IMG/VR virus record: IMGVR_UViG_3300042910_000051
Location: 1 to 20,632 of that record
Origin: a virus
DNA length: 20,632 nt
Strand: one strand, 5' to 3'
Shown: one piece after another, positions 14,442-20,632 of the stretch
Layout of the letters: each line of letters opens with the position of its first letter
Position numbering within the stretch: the first letter of the stretch is position 1
Position numbers and translations under genes: made by a program
Notes under the pieces: model-generated
What the model saw: the letters and a program-made list of their open reading frames with translations, nothing else
The model's database searches: none
Told to the model about the DNA's origin: nothing

Positions 14442-15641
14442 CTACTGGAAGCCTACAAGCTTGCGGTGAGCCTTCAAAAGGTCTTTGAACCAGTCGTAGT
14501 TTGCCAAAACATCCTTTTCGAGGACGTCAACGGCAACAATGCCTTTTCCAGCAGAGCCTTTCTTTTTAGCCTCGCTGACAGGGGTCGGCGCTTTAGCTTC
14601 TTCAGCCTCTTCCGCTTCCTCGGCTTCCTCTGCCTCTTCAGCCTCTTCGCCCTTTTTGGCTTCAAGCTCAGCCAAGCGTTTAGACAACTCACTCAGCTTT
14701 TTGCTGAGGGTTGCCTTCTTAACACGCTTGGCGAGTTCAGCCTCGAGGGCGCGAACTTTGGCTTCCAAAGCTTCAATTGCCTCTTCACTTGTTTCTCCTT
14801 TGATTTGCTCCATCAGCTTTTCAAGCTGCTTCATGAAGTCCTTCGTATTCCACCTGCTTTGGCGAAGTTTCTCCGGGTGCAACGTTGACTGTTGCCTGAG
14901 CCACTTGCGGTGAAGCCTTCTGCTCCGCGTTTACGGACATGGGCTTCACCTCACCCGCTTTTTGAACGGTTTTTGTTTCGGGTTCTTGCAGCCCAGCGGG
15001 CTTAGAACCCACATTATCATCCGGTGAAACGGATGACTGTGAAGGAGAAGGCTCCAAAACACCCGATTTGGTTAAAGACTCGATTATTGCGCCCCATTGA
15101 GCCTCGTTCATGGCTGCATAGAAGCCTAAAGGCTGGAAGCTTGTTGTTTCGTAGGCTGGGCTCGCGACAATGCTTAACTCGCGCACTTTTGGCTTTCGGA
15201 CAACTTCCCATGCGCCCTGGGCAGAGGTGGACAAGCCTGCCCTCTTTGCGTGTTGGACGCTTGCATTTGCTGCATTCAACCTCGTCGCTGTCAACTTGAA
15301 TACTAACATGCGTGACGTAGCCCCTTATGATCTTGTCAATGAGCCTTTCATCGCCAACTTCAGCTCTGAACAAGCACGCGGTCTCCGTCAAGGCTTGCAT
15401 CGACAACTTTCCCGACGACCATGAGCGCTGATTCAGCGTGGTCAACGCGGAGCTGGGCGCCTTTCAAAGTTTCAACGATATATTCAAGGTCTTCGCGGGG
15501 AACCTGCCACTTGTTTTTGTTGACGCTTGTGTCGATGGCGACGCCTTCGATAACCACAAGCTGCTCTTTAATGGGGAACTGGGCTTCCTTCTGGTCGGCG
15601 CTCTGAACTGCCTTAAAAGGCACATAATATCTGAGCTGCAT
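14442..15641 (-). CDS. Prohead protease with zinc-knuckle insert, fused to scaffold; three frame breaks
   Basis: The start ATG 15641 has GAGGTG upstream. As written the gene is cut into four pieces. Removing one base at 15371, 15215-15217 and 14840-14841 gives 398 aa (1200-3 bases). Residues ~1-175 are a serine-type prohead protease. His lies in QLRVDHAESALM (~residue 69) and Ser in RELSIVASPAYE (~150), matching the family's H and SxxxSPAYE. Between them lies CSKCKRP(x9)VHLC, a C-x2-C...H-x-C zinc-binding knuckle. Residues ~230-398 are coiled coil (EALEAKVRALEAELAKRVKK) with six EEA repeats, acting as the scaffold. Fusion would release both halves from one chain during head maturation. Confidence 0.8.
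14595..14648 (-). repeat. Six EEA codon repeats in the scaffold domain
   Basis: GAA/GAG-GAA/GAG-GCN occurs six times in tandem (54 bp), giving a highly acidic linker between coiled coil and C-terminus. Third positions vary, so the tract is selected for protein sequence and is not a fresh slippage expansion. Confidence 0.75.
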
Positions 15642-15653
15642 GCTTTCACACCT

Positions 15654-15716
15654 CTAAATCAAGCCGAGAATCTTTAAACGGCGAAGCTTGCGCCTTTTCT
15701 TCTGGTTTCTGCCCAT
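15654..15716 (-). CDS. 20-aa arginine-rich mini-ORF
   Basis: ATG 15716 lies three bases after the upstream stop, and the TAG stop abuts the ribosome site of the protease gene. The peptide MGRNQKKRRKLRRLKILGLI is 45% Arg/Lys. It fills almost the whole gap between two head genes, as the 25-aa ORF at 9366 does in the tail region. Could be a DNA-contact peptide or a coupling ORF only; no family known. Confidence 0.35.
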   Translation of the reverse strand: MGRNQKKRRKLRRLKILGLI

Positions 15717-15719
15717 GTT

Positions 15720-16172
15720 TCACTCCACGATCGCTGGAAACATTAAGCCTTGAAACTTCCGCCTCAAGTAGGCTTCGCGCCAAGCAGCAAACGCCTGCCA
15801 GTCTTCAAGCATGCTTTTCTTCTCCTCTTGCGGGGTGTAGCCCTCGCATTTAATGCCAAGCCTGTTGACCTCGCAGGGCTGATGCGGAATCTTCAGCTCC
15901 TTGTAGTGGCGAAGAAGATGCGCGTGGGCTTTTTCAACAGCCTCTTTCTTGGGCATGTTTTTAGGCTTGATATGAGTTACACGGGCCATAGCGTTGCGCA
16001 AGTGAGGCAGGTCAATGCTTCCGTCGGGCTTATGATGTGGTAGATGGCGCAGAGTCCTCGGAACAGTTTTACCCTCCTCGTCTTTTTCGCCGCCGGGCTC
16101 AATTAGGGCGAAGGCGTCGTCTGGAAGGTCGTTGATGTATTTGGTTGTCCACTTTGCAGCTTCAAAACTCAT
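15720..16172 (-). CDS. Phage head-region protein with DUF6582-like domain
   Basis: 150 aa, ATG 16172 behind GAGGTG. Residues ~14-85 carry the signature LPDDAFALIEPGGEKDEEGK...RTLRHLPHHKPDGSIDLPHLRNAMARV, known from many head modules and often encoded within or beside prohead proteases. Residues ~86-105 are a helix (EAVEKAHAHLLRHYKEL). Later residues hold CEVNRLGIKCEGY and helical W-rich DWQAFAAWREAYLRRKF. Here it is a separate gene just upstream of the protease. Possible maturation or scaffold-related role; not demonstrated. Confidence 0.75.
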   Translation of the reverse strand: MSFEAAKWTTKYINDLPDDAFALIEPGGEKDEEGKTVPRTLRHLPHHKPDGSIDLPHLRNAMARVTHIKPKNMPKKEAVEKAHAHLLRHYKELKIPHQPCEVNRLGIKCEGYTPQEEKKSMLEDWQAFAAWREAYLRRKFQGLMFPAIVE

Positions 16173-16210
16173 TCTTTTACACCTCTTTGGTAATTTGATA
16201 CCCGTGAGGC

Positions 16211-16524
16211 TTATTCGAGGCGTGAAATGTTTAGGTAAGCCTGTAAAAACCGCATGCGAAGCTCATTCCAGGCCTTAAAGTCCAAAAGAAGCTGCAGCTC
16301 GCTTTTCAAATGCTTTTCAAGCCAATTTTTAACGCTGTTCCTTGTCCTTGAACCGCGTCTTGTCGAAAATGTAGCTTTGAATCTCCCAGCGGTTTGTTCC
16401 TTTAACCCTTCCCAACGTAATCTTCACGCCTTGAGTAATGGGCTTAACCCTAAACTTGTCAAACTTCTCGGGATCCTGAACCCGGTAACGGAAAGTGTTA
16501 GGCGTCTCATCTAATCCCTGGCAT
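16211..16524 (-). CDS. Conserved small head-region protein, frame broken at two sites
   Basis: ATG 16524 reads MPGI and then, after removal of one base at 16512, DETPNTFRYRVQDPEKFDKF. A second one-base excess at 16338-16339 is needed before continuing VKNWLEKHLKSELQLL to the stop at 16211-16213. The corrected length is 103 aa (314-2 bases). Middle residues VKITLGRVKGTNRWEIQSYIF are strand-rich, and the pattern resembles small proteins near portal/protease genes in archaeal and bacterial viruses. Because it starts five bases from the MuF-type gene's stop and ends before the next ribosome site, it fits the operon. Function unknown. Confidence 0.65.
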
Positions 16525-16526
16525 CT

Positions 16527-16806
16527 TTATTCCTCTTTGTTAACGTCGACAAGCTCAAGCCAGCAGCGACAATGCGGGATGCAAGTTGACTTTCCAAGAG
16601 TCTATTTCCTCATCCCACTGTTCAGCATCCTCAAAATATTTGGTCGGCTGCTCCTCATCCTCACAAACATATTCAGTATTGTCCAAGGCGGAACATTCGT
16701 CGCAAACCTTCTCGTCCCGCATGGTGCGGTAAGCGTAAACCCGTTGCTCGCCCCGCCTTGGAAAGCCGAAAAACGCCATTAAATCACGCTCAATAACATT
16801 GAGCAT
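16527..16806 (-). CDS. Short MuF-type head morphogenesis protein (C-terminal zinc-like domain), one frame break
   Basis: ATG 16806. After removal of one base in the GGG at 16576-16578 the protein is 92 aa. Typical SPP1 gp7/MuF head proteins are over 200 aa and end in this domain: YRTMRDEKVCDECSALDNT, ending NLHPHCRCWLELV. The CxxC and HxxCRC residues form the metal-like core. Here the domain stands alone after the portal, with 37 bases between. Either the virus uses a minimal version or the N-terminal region was lost. No clear ribosome site is visible. Confidence 0.7.
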
Positions 16807-16843
16807 TTATAAAGGGTGTTGAGCAAGCGAAAAATACCCCGTA

Positions 16844-18193
16844 TCAGGGCTTGACGCCGTTCCGTTTCAGAATGGCTTGAAGCTCCTCGGGCGTGGTTAT
16901 CGGATACTCTTCTGGGAAGCCAAGCTGTGTTCGAGCTTCTTTGGGCAATATTATGCCTTTATCCACGAGGTCGCCGAGCACTTTAGCCTTGTCCTGGAAC
17001 GTGGGCTCCCATATAGGCTTCCACTTTATTTTCGGAATTTCAACGCCCTCGCCAAACTCATCTTTGACAAGCTGCTTGAACAAGACTGTTTCAAGCGTAT
17101 CGCCGATGATTTCCTGCATCATCCTTAAACGCGTCACATATTCTTGCATCACTACTTCCGCGGTCGCCCTGTTGGTTCCCTCTGAATAGCCTAGGAAGAT
17201 TTTAGGCACGCCTAAAACGGCTTCACGTTGCCGTAGCAAATAGTCAAGCCAAAACGTTACGTTGACATCTTTTGTGAGACTTGGAACAACGTCAACTTCA
17301 ACGTCTCCACGCACGAAAACATCTGTGGCCGGCTTTCGGTCCCGGAAGGCTTCAACAAGCTGTTGGAGTTGCGTATCCGTCCAAGGTCTCTCGGGCGTTC
17401 CAGCCTTAACCACGAGCATGGGTTTGGCGTAAGTGTGCACGATTACAGCCATGTCGTCTTCAAGCTGGTCAATCAAGGCTTGGATTTTTAAGAGCGGGCG
17501 GAGAAGGCTTGTCCCGTAACAACTTTCAAACCACCAGCTCTTTGCACCCCATTTGAAATGGCATATTTCATCGCTTGCGAAGACGACCGGCGGGAAAGTC
17601 AGCAGCTGAATGTAGCCGAGCACTTGCCCGTAAGCGTCTCGGCGGACCCTCATGTGGACGGGGTCCAAAGGCTTAAGCCACTCGATTTTGCCCGTGTCCT
17701 CGTTTCTGCACATTTCAAGGTAAGCGTTGCCGAAAACAAGCATGTCCGTCGCGACTATGCGGAGCGTCTCCAGAATGTTTTGCTCGTCAAGCCAGTTTGA
17801 AAGCCACTCTCGAACGCTGTCTTCTCCGCCTTCAAGCTCGAACCCGTTGCTTATAGCTAAGTTAACTGTGACGTCGATTGAGGCTTTGATGTATGGTGTG
17901 AACGTGTAAAGGTCCTTGTATTTGGGCAGATCCTCGATTGGAACTGTTCCCCAGAGCCTTTCCCAGTAGGCGGTGTAGGGCGGGGTTACGAAGCCTGCGC
18001 CGCTGCCCTTCAGCATGTATTTTGTCACGTAGCCCCATAGGACGTTGTCGGCTTTCCAGCTTACGGGCACTTCTTCTTCAATTTGGCGTCGGCTAACGTC
18101 TGGCGGGTAAAGCCTCTGAGCTGCAAAGGGCCTTCTAACGGCTTCTACTACGGCTTTCAAGCCTTTGCGAATTCGGTCCGCGACGAAACTCAT
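16844..18193 (-). CDS. Portal protein
   Basis: 449 aa, ATG 18193 with GGTGATC six bases upstream. Features typical of the HK97/SPP1 portal family are a basic N-terminus, YTFTPYIKASIDVTVNLAIS, then LRIVATDMLVFGNAYLEMCR (~residue 150) and LKPLDPVHMRVRRDAYGQVL. FASDEICHFKWGAKSWWFES, YGTSLLRPLLKIQALIDQLE and the C-terminal wing (FLGYSEGTNRATAEVVMQEY) complete the pattern. The long helix EYVTRLRMMQEIIGDTLETVLF corresponds to the stem/clip region. It begins 11 bases after the terminase gene ends, the standard order. The portal is the twelve-fold channel that receives DNA from the terminase. Confidence 0.95.
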   Translation of the reverse strand: MSFVADRIRKGLKAVVEAVRRPFAAQRLYPPDVSRRQIEEEVPVSWKADNVLWGYVTKYMLKGSGAGFVTPPYTAYWERLWGTVPIEDLPKYKDLYTFTPYIKASIDVTVNLAISNGFELEGGEDSVREWLSNWLDEQNILETLRIVATDMLVFGNAYLEMCRNEDTGKIEWLKPLDPVHMRVRRDAYGQVLGYIQLLTFPPVVFASDEICHFKWGAKSWWFESCYGTSLLRPLLKIQALIDQLEDDMAVIVHTYAKPMLVVKAGTPERPWTDTQLQQLVEAFRDRKPATDVFVRGDVEVDVVPSLTKDVNVTFWLDYLLRQREAVLGVPKIFLGYSEGTNRATAEVVMQEYVTRLRMMQEIIGDTLETVLFKQLVKDEFGEGVEIPKIKWKPIWEPTFQDKAKVLGDLVDKGIILPKEARTQLGFPEEYPITTPEELQAILKRNGVKP

Positions 18194-18204
18194 GCAAGAT
18201 CACC

Positions 18205-19587
18205 TTAATGGGGCAACAGGACGGCGCCTTTACCGGGGAGGGGCGACTGGACGGCTGCGTAAACGGCTAGAGCCGTCGCCCAGAACACGTCGTCGTGGCT
18301 TCCCTCTGGATGGCTGAACCGTATGTGGCCTGTTTTCATAAGCTCATATTTTTCAACGTTAAGCTCGGCGCACAGGTCAATGTCTTGGCGTCTCCGGACA
18401 GGCTCATAGGGTATTAGAAACTCCTTCTGCCTCATTTTCTCGCGTAGAACTGTCGCCATATCTTCTTTGGTTTGAACCGTGAAGGTTACGCCCTGCACGT
18501 TTTGGATTCCGCTGTGCGCCATGTCCTCGACAATGTAGCCGCCGACGCCTGTAATGTCGGCGTAAACGGCGCGAACAGTTTTCCAACGATCCTGGAGGCT
18601 TTTAACATAGCCTATCACGCTCGCATACTCCGTGTTCAACGGGAACCGGTGCACATGGACAAGCTTCAATATATTATTAGGAAACCTTTCGACAACAACG
18701 ACAACGCTGTAGTCCTGCTGTTTTCCGAAGTCAACGCCAATATAGAAGTCTCCTTGAGGCTGATCGTGGAAGTCGTAGGGCTGAAGCTCGGCGTCAATGC
18801 ATGAAGTGATAAGGCTTTGGGGGAGCCAGGCGTCAATGTCCTCGACAAACCGGCTTTCAAACTCGCGTTGGAAACGCTCTTCGGGAATGCTTAGACGCAT
18901 TTCCTCGATGAACTCGCGCTTCACTAAGCCGGCTTTGACAACGTCCTCCCACGTGACAACATGCTGGCTGTATTCGGGGTTCATGCACATTTTGTAAAAG
19001 ACGCTGTCGGTGCTCCAAGGCGTGCTTGAAACGATAAGCGTCCCGTCCGTCGTGCTCAGCATGGGCATGAGCACGTTGTAGAACACAAGCTCGTCGTCTC
19101 GGAAGAAGGCAGCCTCGTCGCAAATAACTTGGTGAGCCGTGTAGCCCCTCAATAGGTTTGGACTGTTTGGAAGCGCAACGATTCTTGAAGCGTTTTTGAA
19201 GCGGATAACTGTTCGCTGCAGCTTATCTATGATCGCTTTCCGCGAACTCGGCGGCAGGCCGGTTAAGAAGTCTTGAAGCTTGTCCGCCAAAATCATGCTT
19301 TGACGAAGCGAAGGAGCCACTATAAGCGTCAATGTTTTCGGATGTCTGAGGGCAAACCATATGGCCCTCAAGGCGAGGGTTGTCGTTTTCCCGGCTTGCC
19401 GGCTCCATCGGACAACAATCCGCTTGCTTTTGTCTCGGAGAAGCCTCGCCTGGTATTCTGTTGGCGTGAAGTTGAACCATTTTTGGCAGAAATCAACGGG
19501 GTCTTCGGGCACTTGGACTGGTTCTTTCTTTTTAAGTCTCCTCAGCTCCTCCAGCACATCTTTCAGTTTCTCTTTTTGCTTCTGCAA
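18205..19587 (-). CDS. terL: Terminase large subunit
   Basis: 460 aa, starting at TTG 19587 inside the end of the small-subunit gene; GTG codons downstream are alternatives. ATPase: Walker A VVRWSRQAGKTTTLAL (~residue 52-67), Walker B HQVICDEAAFF (~145-155), coupling motif LIVSSTPW (~175). Nuclease (RNase H-like): DFYIGVDFGKQQDYSVVVVV (~270-290) with the first Asp pair, VYADITGVGG, and HDDVFWATALAVYAA (~430-445) with the last Asp. It packages viral DNA into the prohead. All motor and nuclease residues that can be seen are intact, so the packaging core looks functional. Overlap with the small subunit shows co-translation. Confidence 0.95.
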   Translation of the reverse strand: MQKQKEKLKDVLEELRRLKKKEPVQVPEDPVDFCQKWFNFTPTEYQARLLRDKSKRIVVRWSRQAGKTTTLALRAIWFALRHPKTLTLIVAPSLRQSMILADKLQDFLTGLPPSSRKAIIDKLQRTVIRFKNASRIVALPNSPNLLRGYTAHQVICDEAAFFRDDELVFYNVLMPMLSTTDGTLIVSSTPWSTDSVFYKMCMNPEYSQHVVTWEDVVKAGLVKREFIEEMRLSIPEERFQREFESRFVEDIDAWLPQSLITSCIDAELQPYDFHDQPQGDFYIGVDFGKQQDYSVVVVVERFPNNILKLVHVHRFPLNTEYASVIGYVKSLQDRWKTVRAVYADITGVGGYIVEDMAHSGIQNVQGVTFTVQTKEDMATVLREKMRQKEFLIPYEPVRRRQDIDLCAELNVEKYELMKTGHIRFSHPEGSHDDVFWATALAVYAAVQSPLPGKGAVLLPH

Positions 19588-19915
19588 TCAGCTTTTCAGC
19601 CTCCGTGAGAATCTCGTTTATTTCCCTTTCATCAAGGTCTTTTGCTATCCTCTCCATGGCGCCTGCGAGGTAGGCTGCTGTTTGAGCCCACTTCTGCCTT
19701 GCTTTAAGGCTTACCTTAACCTGTTTTCCGTCCACTACCTGTGTTTTTGTTTTCCCTCGGGCTATGTCGCTTGCCATCTGGAAAAGTGCTTCAAGCTCAT
19801 CGAGTAGGTGTTCTCTGAGCTTTCGGGTGTCAAGTTTTATTTTGGTTTTTAGGGCAATAAAACGCTGAAGAATGTTGTTTTTAACAGGCTTTTTGGGCAA
19901 TAAAACAACACTCAC
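19532..19915 (-). CDS. Probable terminase small subunit
   Basis: 127 aa. The GTG at 19915 lies next to the upstream stop and has GGGTGA too close; a TTG at 19900 (GGGTGAG about ten bases away) may be the true start. Residues ~30-45 and 50-110 are helical (LREHLLDELEALFQMASDIA; RQKWAQTAAYLAGAMERIAK; EREINEILTEAEKLIAEA) with KVSLKARQKW in between. This all-helical, basic, moderately short protein overlaps terL by 56 bases, so assignment as the DNA-recognition subunit rests mainly on position and size. Confidence 0.65.
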   Translation of the reverse strand: MSVVLLPKKPVKNNILQRFIALKTKIKLDTRKLREHLLDELEALFQMASDIARGKTKTQVVDGKQVKVSLKARQKWAQTAAYLAGAMERIAKDLDEREINEILTEAEKLIAEAKRETERCAGGAEET

Positions 19916-19916
19916 C

Positions 19917-20393
19917 CTAATTTTTCTGATAATATTGGAGGGTGAATGTGTATGTTGTTGCTGGTAGTCCCATGTATAGCTTGATCCGCTTCAGCCTCAT
20001 GTTTCTATATGGGACGAGAATCCTTTTCTCTGGGACGTCAACGTGGATTCCGAGGATTCGCATGACGTCTAAGCCGAGTATCGGGGTGAAGCCTTTATCG
20101 TAAACAGCCCATGTGTAGAGCTTTCGACCTGCCAGCTCAATTAGGATGTAGGCTGCTTTAACATGCTTTGAGCTTCCATCAGCTAAGCCAACATCAACTG
20201 TTCCGCTTGCCTCTAAGTTAAGTTTCTCAGCCAGATCAGAGCTTATAGCGCAGCCTGTGGCTCCGGTATCGACGAGAAACTCGACTTTTTCGGCTTTCTT
20301 GGGGTCAAGTGGGTTTGCTATTTTGGCTTCAACAAATATGTAGTCTTTGTCCTCAACCTGTCTAACATGCCACTTCCTTAAGCGGAACACCAT
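19917..20393 (-). CDS. Retropepsin-like aspartic protease (clan AA)
   Basis: 158 aa from ATG 20393; GTG 20402 overlaps the previous stop and is the alternative. Residues ~43-56 are VEFLVDTGATGCAI with the catalytic D-T-G-A triad region. A flap-like stretch DGSSKHVKAAYILIELAG follows, then the second conserved element FTPILGLDVMRILGIHVDV (hydrophobic-hydrophobic-Gly), as expected of a single-lobe protease that must dimerise. The C-terminal ~40 residues are basic (NMRLKRIKLY). It lies directly before the terminase genes in the late operon. Its substrate is unknown; a second maturation or regulatory protease is possible, and so is capture of a host gene. Confidence 0.8.
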   Translation of the reverse strand: MVFRLRKWHVRQVEDKDYIFVEAKIANPLDPKKAEKVEFLVDTGATGCAISSDLAEKLNLEASGTVDVGLADGSSKHVKAAYILIELAGRKLYTWAVYDKGFTPILGLDVMRILGIHVDVPEKRILVPYRNMRLKRIKLYMGLPATTYTFTLQYYQKN

Positions 20394-20398
20394 AGAAA

Positions 20399-20632
20399 TC
20401 ACTTTAACAGGTTGTGGATGAAGTAGGCTGCAGCGGATATGGCTCCGCTTAAAATTGCCACGCTGAGGGCTTGGGTTGCCTGTAAGCCAGCCACGTAGCC
20501 TGAAACAAAGCCTATTGAAGCGTATGCCAAAGCCTTTTTTAGGCTTCTCTTCGCATAAAGCCCAAAGAACCTTCTACGCCTGGCGAGGCGAATGTATAGC
20601 CTTCTGAAAGCTTCCTCCGCCTCGGCTGTCAA
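20399..20632 (-). CDS. Small membrane protein, truncated by or starting at the window edge
   Basis: 77 codons to the right edge, where TTG is the first codon seen, so the start is uncertain. A basic front (RRLYIRLARRRRFFGLYAKRSLKK) precedes two hydrophobic segments (AYASIGFVSGYVAGLQA; LSVAILSGAISAAAYFIHNL). Its stop overlaps the protease gene start region (20399-20402), so they are co-translated. The role is not known. It may be another of the small membrane proteins seen in this virus. Confidence 0.65.
   Translation of the reverse strand: MTAEAEEAFRRLYIRLARRRRFFGLYAKRSLKKALAYASIGFVSGYVAGLQATQALSVAILSGAISAAAYFIHNLLK

Noticed and set aside
16807-16816. TATA-like TTTATAA before the short MuF gene
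   Set aside because: It lies in a 37-bp gap inside a tightly packed operon with no BRE or T-rich end before it; a separate promoter is not supported.
19917-20393. DTG protease taken as a sign of a retroelement
   Set aside because: No reverse transcriptase, integrase or long terminal repeats are present; single-lobe clan AA proteases also occur in archaea and bacteria.

Overview
This window is the structural module of a head-tailed (Caudoviricetes-type, HK97-fold) virus or provirus. From the right edge leftward, nearly everything is on the minus strand as one tight, stop/start-overlapping late operon. In transcription order it reads: small membrane protein, retropepsin-like protease, terminase small and large subunits, portal, a short MuF-type head protein, two conserved small head-region proteins, prohead protease fused to a scaffold, decoration protein, major capsid protein (MCP), three tiny membrane proteins, connector, tail-completion proteins, two tail tube paralogues, tail assembly chaperone, tape measure, distal tail proteins and a 1,060-residue repeat fibre. 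An archaeal host is my best guess. The reasons are the type I secreted membrane protein at the left end, strong GGAGGTGA ribosome sites with frequent TTG/GTG starts, T-tract intergenic ends and a TATA-like box before the plus-strand gene. Homologous structural modules occur in proviruses and viruses of uncultured archaea such as Bathyarchaeia. This host call is inference; no host marker gene is present.

Layout: (a) 1-905 is a short, more AT-rich plus-strand region with a possible zinc-ribbon protein and a signal-peptide/C-terminal-anchor protein. (b) 906-1034 is a convergent intergenic gap. (c) 1035-6588 holds the fibre and distal tail. (d) 6588-9359 holds tape measure and chaperone. (e) 9366-10871 holds small ORFs and two tail tubes. 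(f) 10915-12276 is the neck. (g) 12278-12970 is the membrane-protein trio. (h) 13076-16806 holds capsid, decoration, protease/scaffold and head-assembly genes. (i) 16844-19915 holds portal and packaging. (j) 19917-20632 holds the aspartic protease and an edge gene.

Three points stand out. First, the tail chaperone has a textbook -1 programmed frameshift (in-frame G GGT TTT), giving a 131-aa and a 171-aa product. Second, the MCP reading frame breaks exactly at a sister heptamer (G GGT TTA) that also forms one arm of a 14-bp quasi-palindrome. This is either a second programmed frameshift or a one-base error. Third, two tail tube genes are adjacent paralogues, one of which carries a ~105-residue Ig-like insertion. 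The window also contains about 15 reading-frame breaks that are each repaired by removing one base, clustered in a few genes. These must be resolved as assembly errors or real decay before the gene models are trusted.
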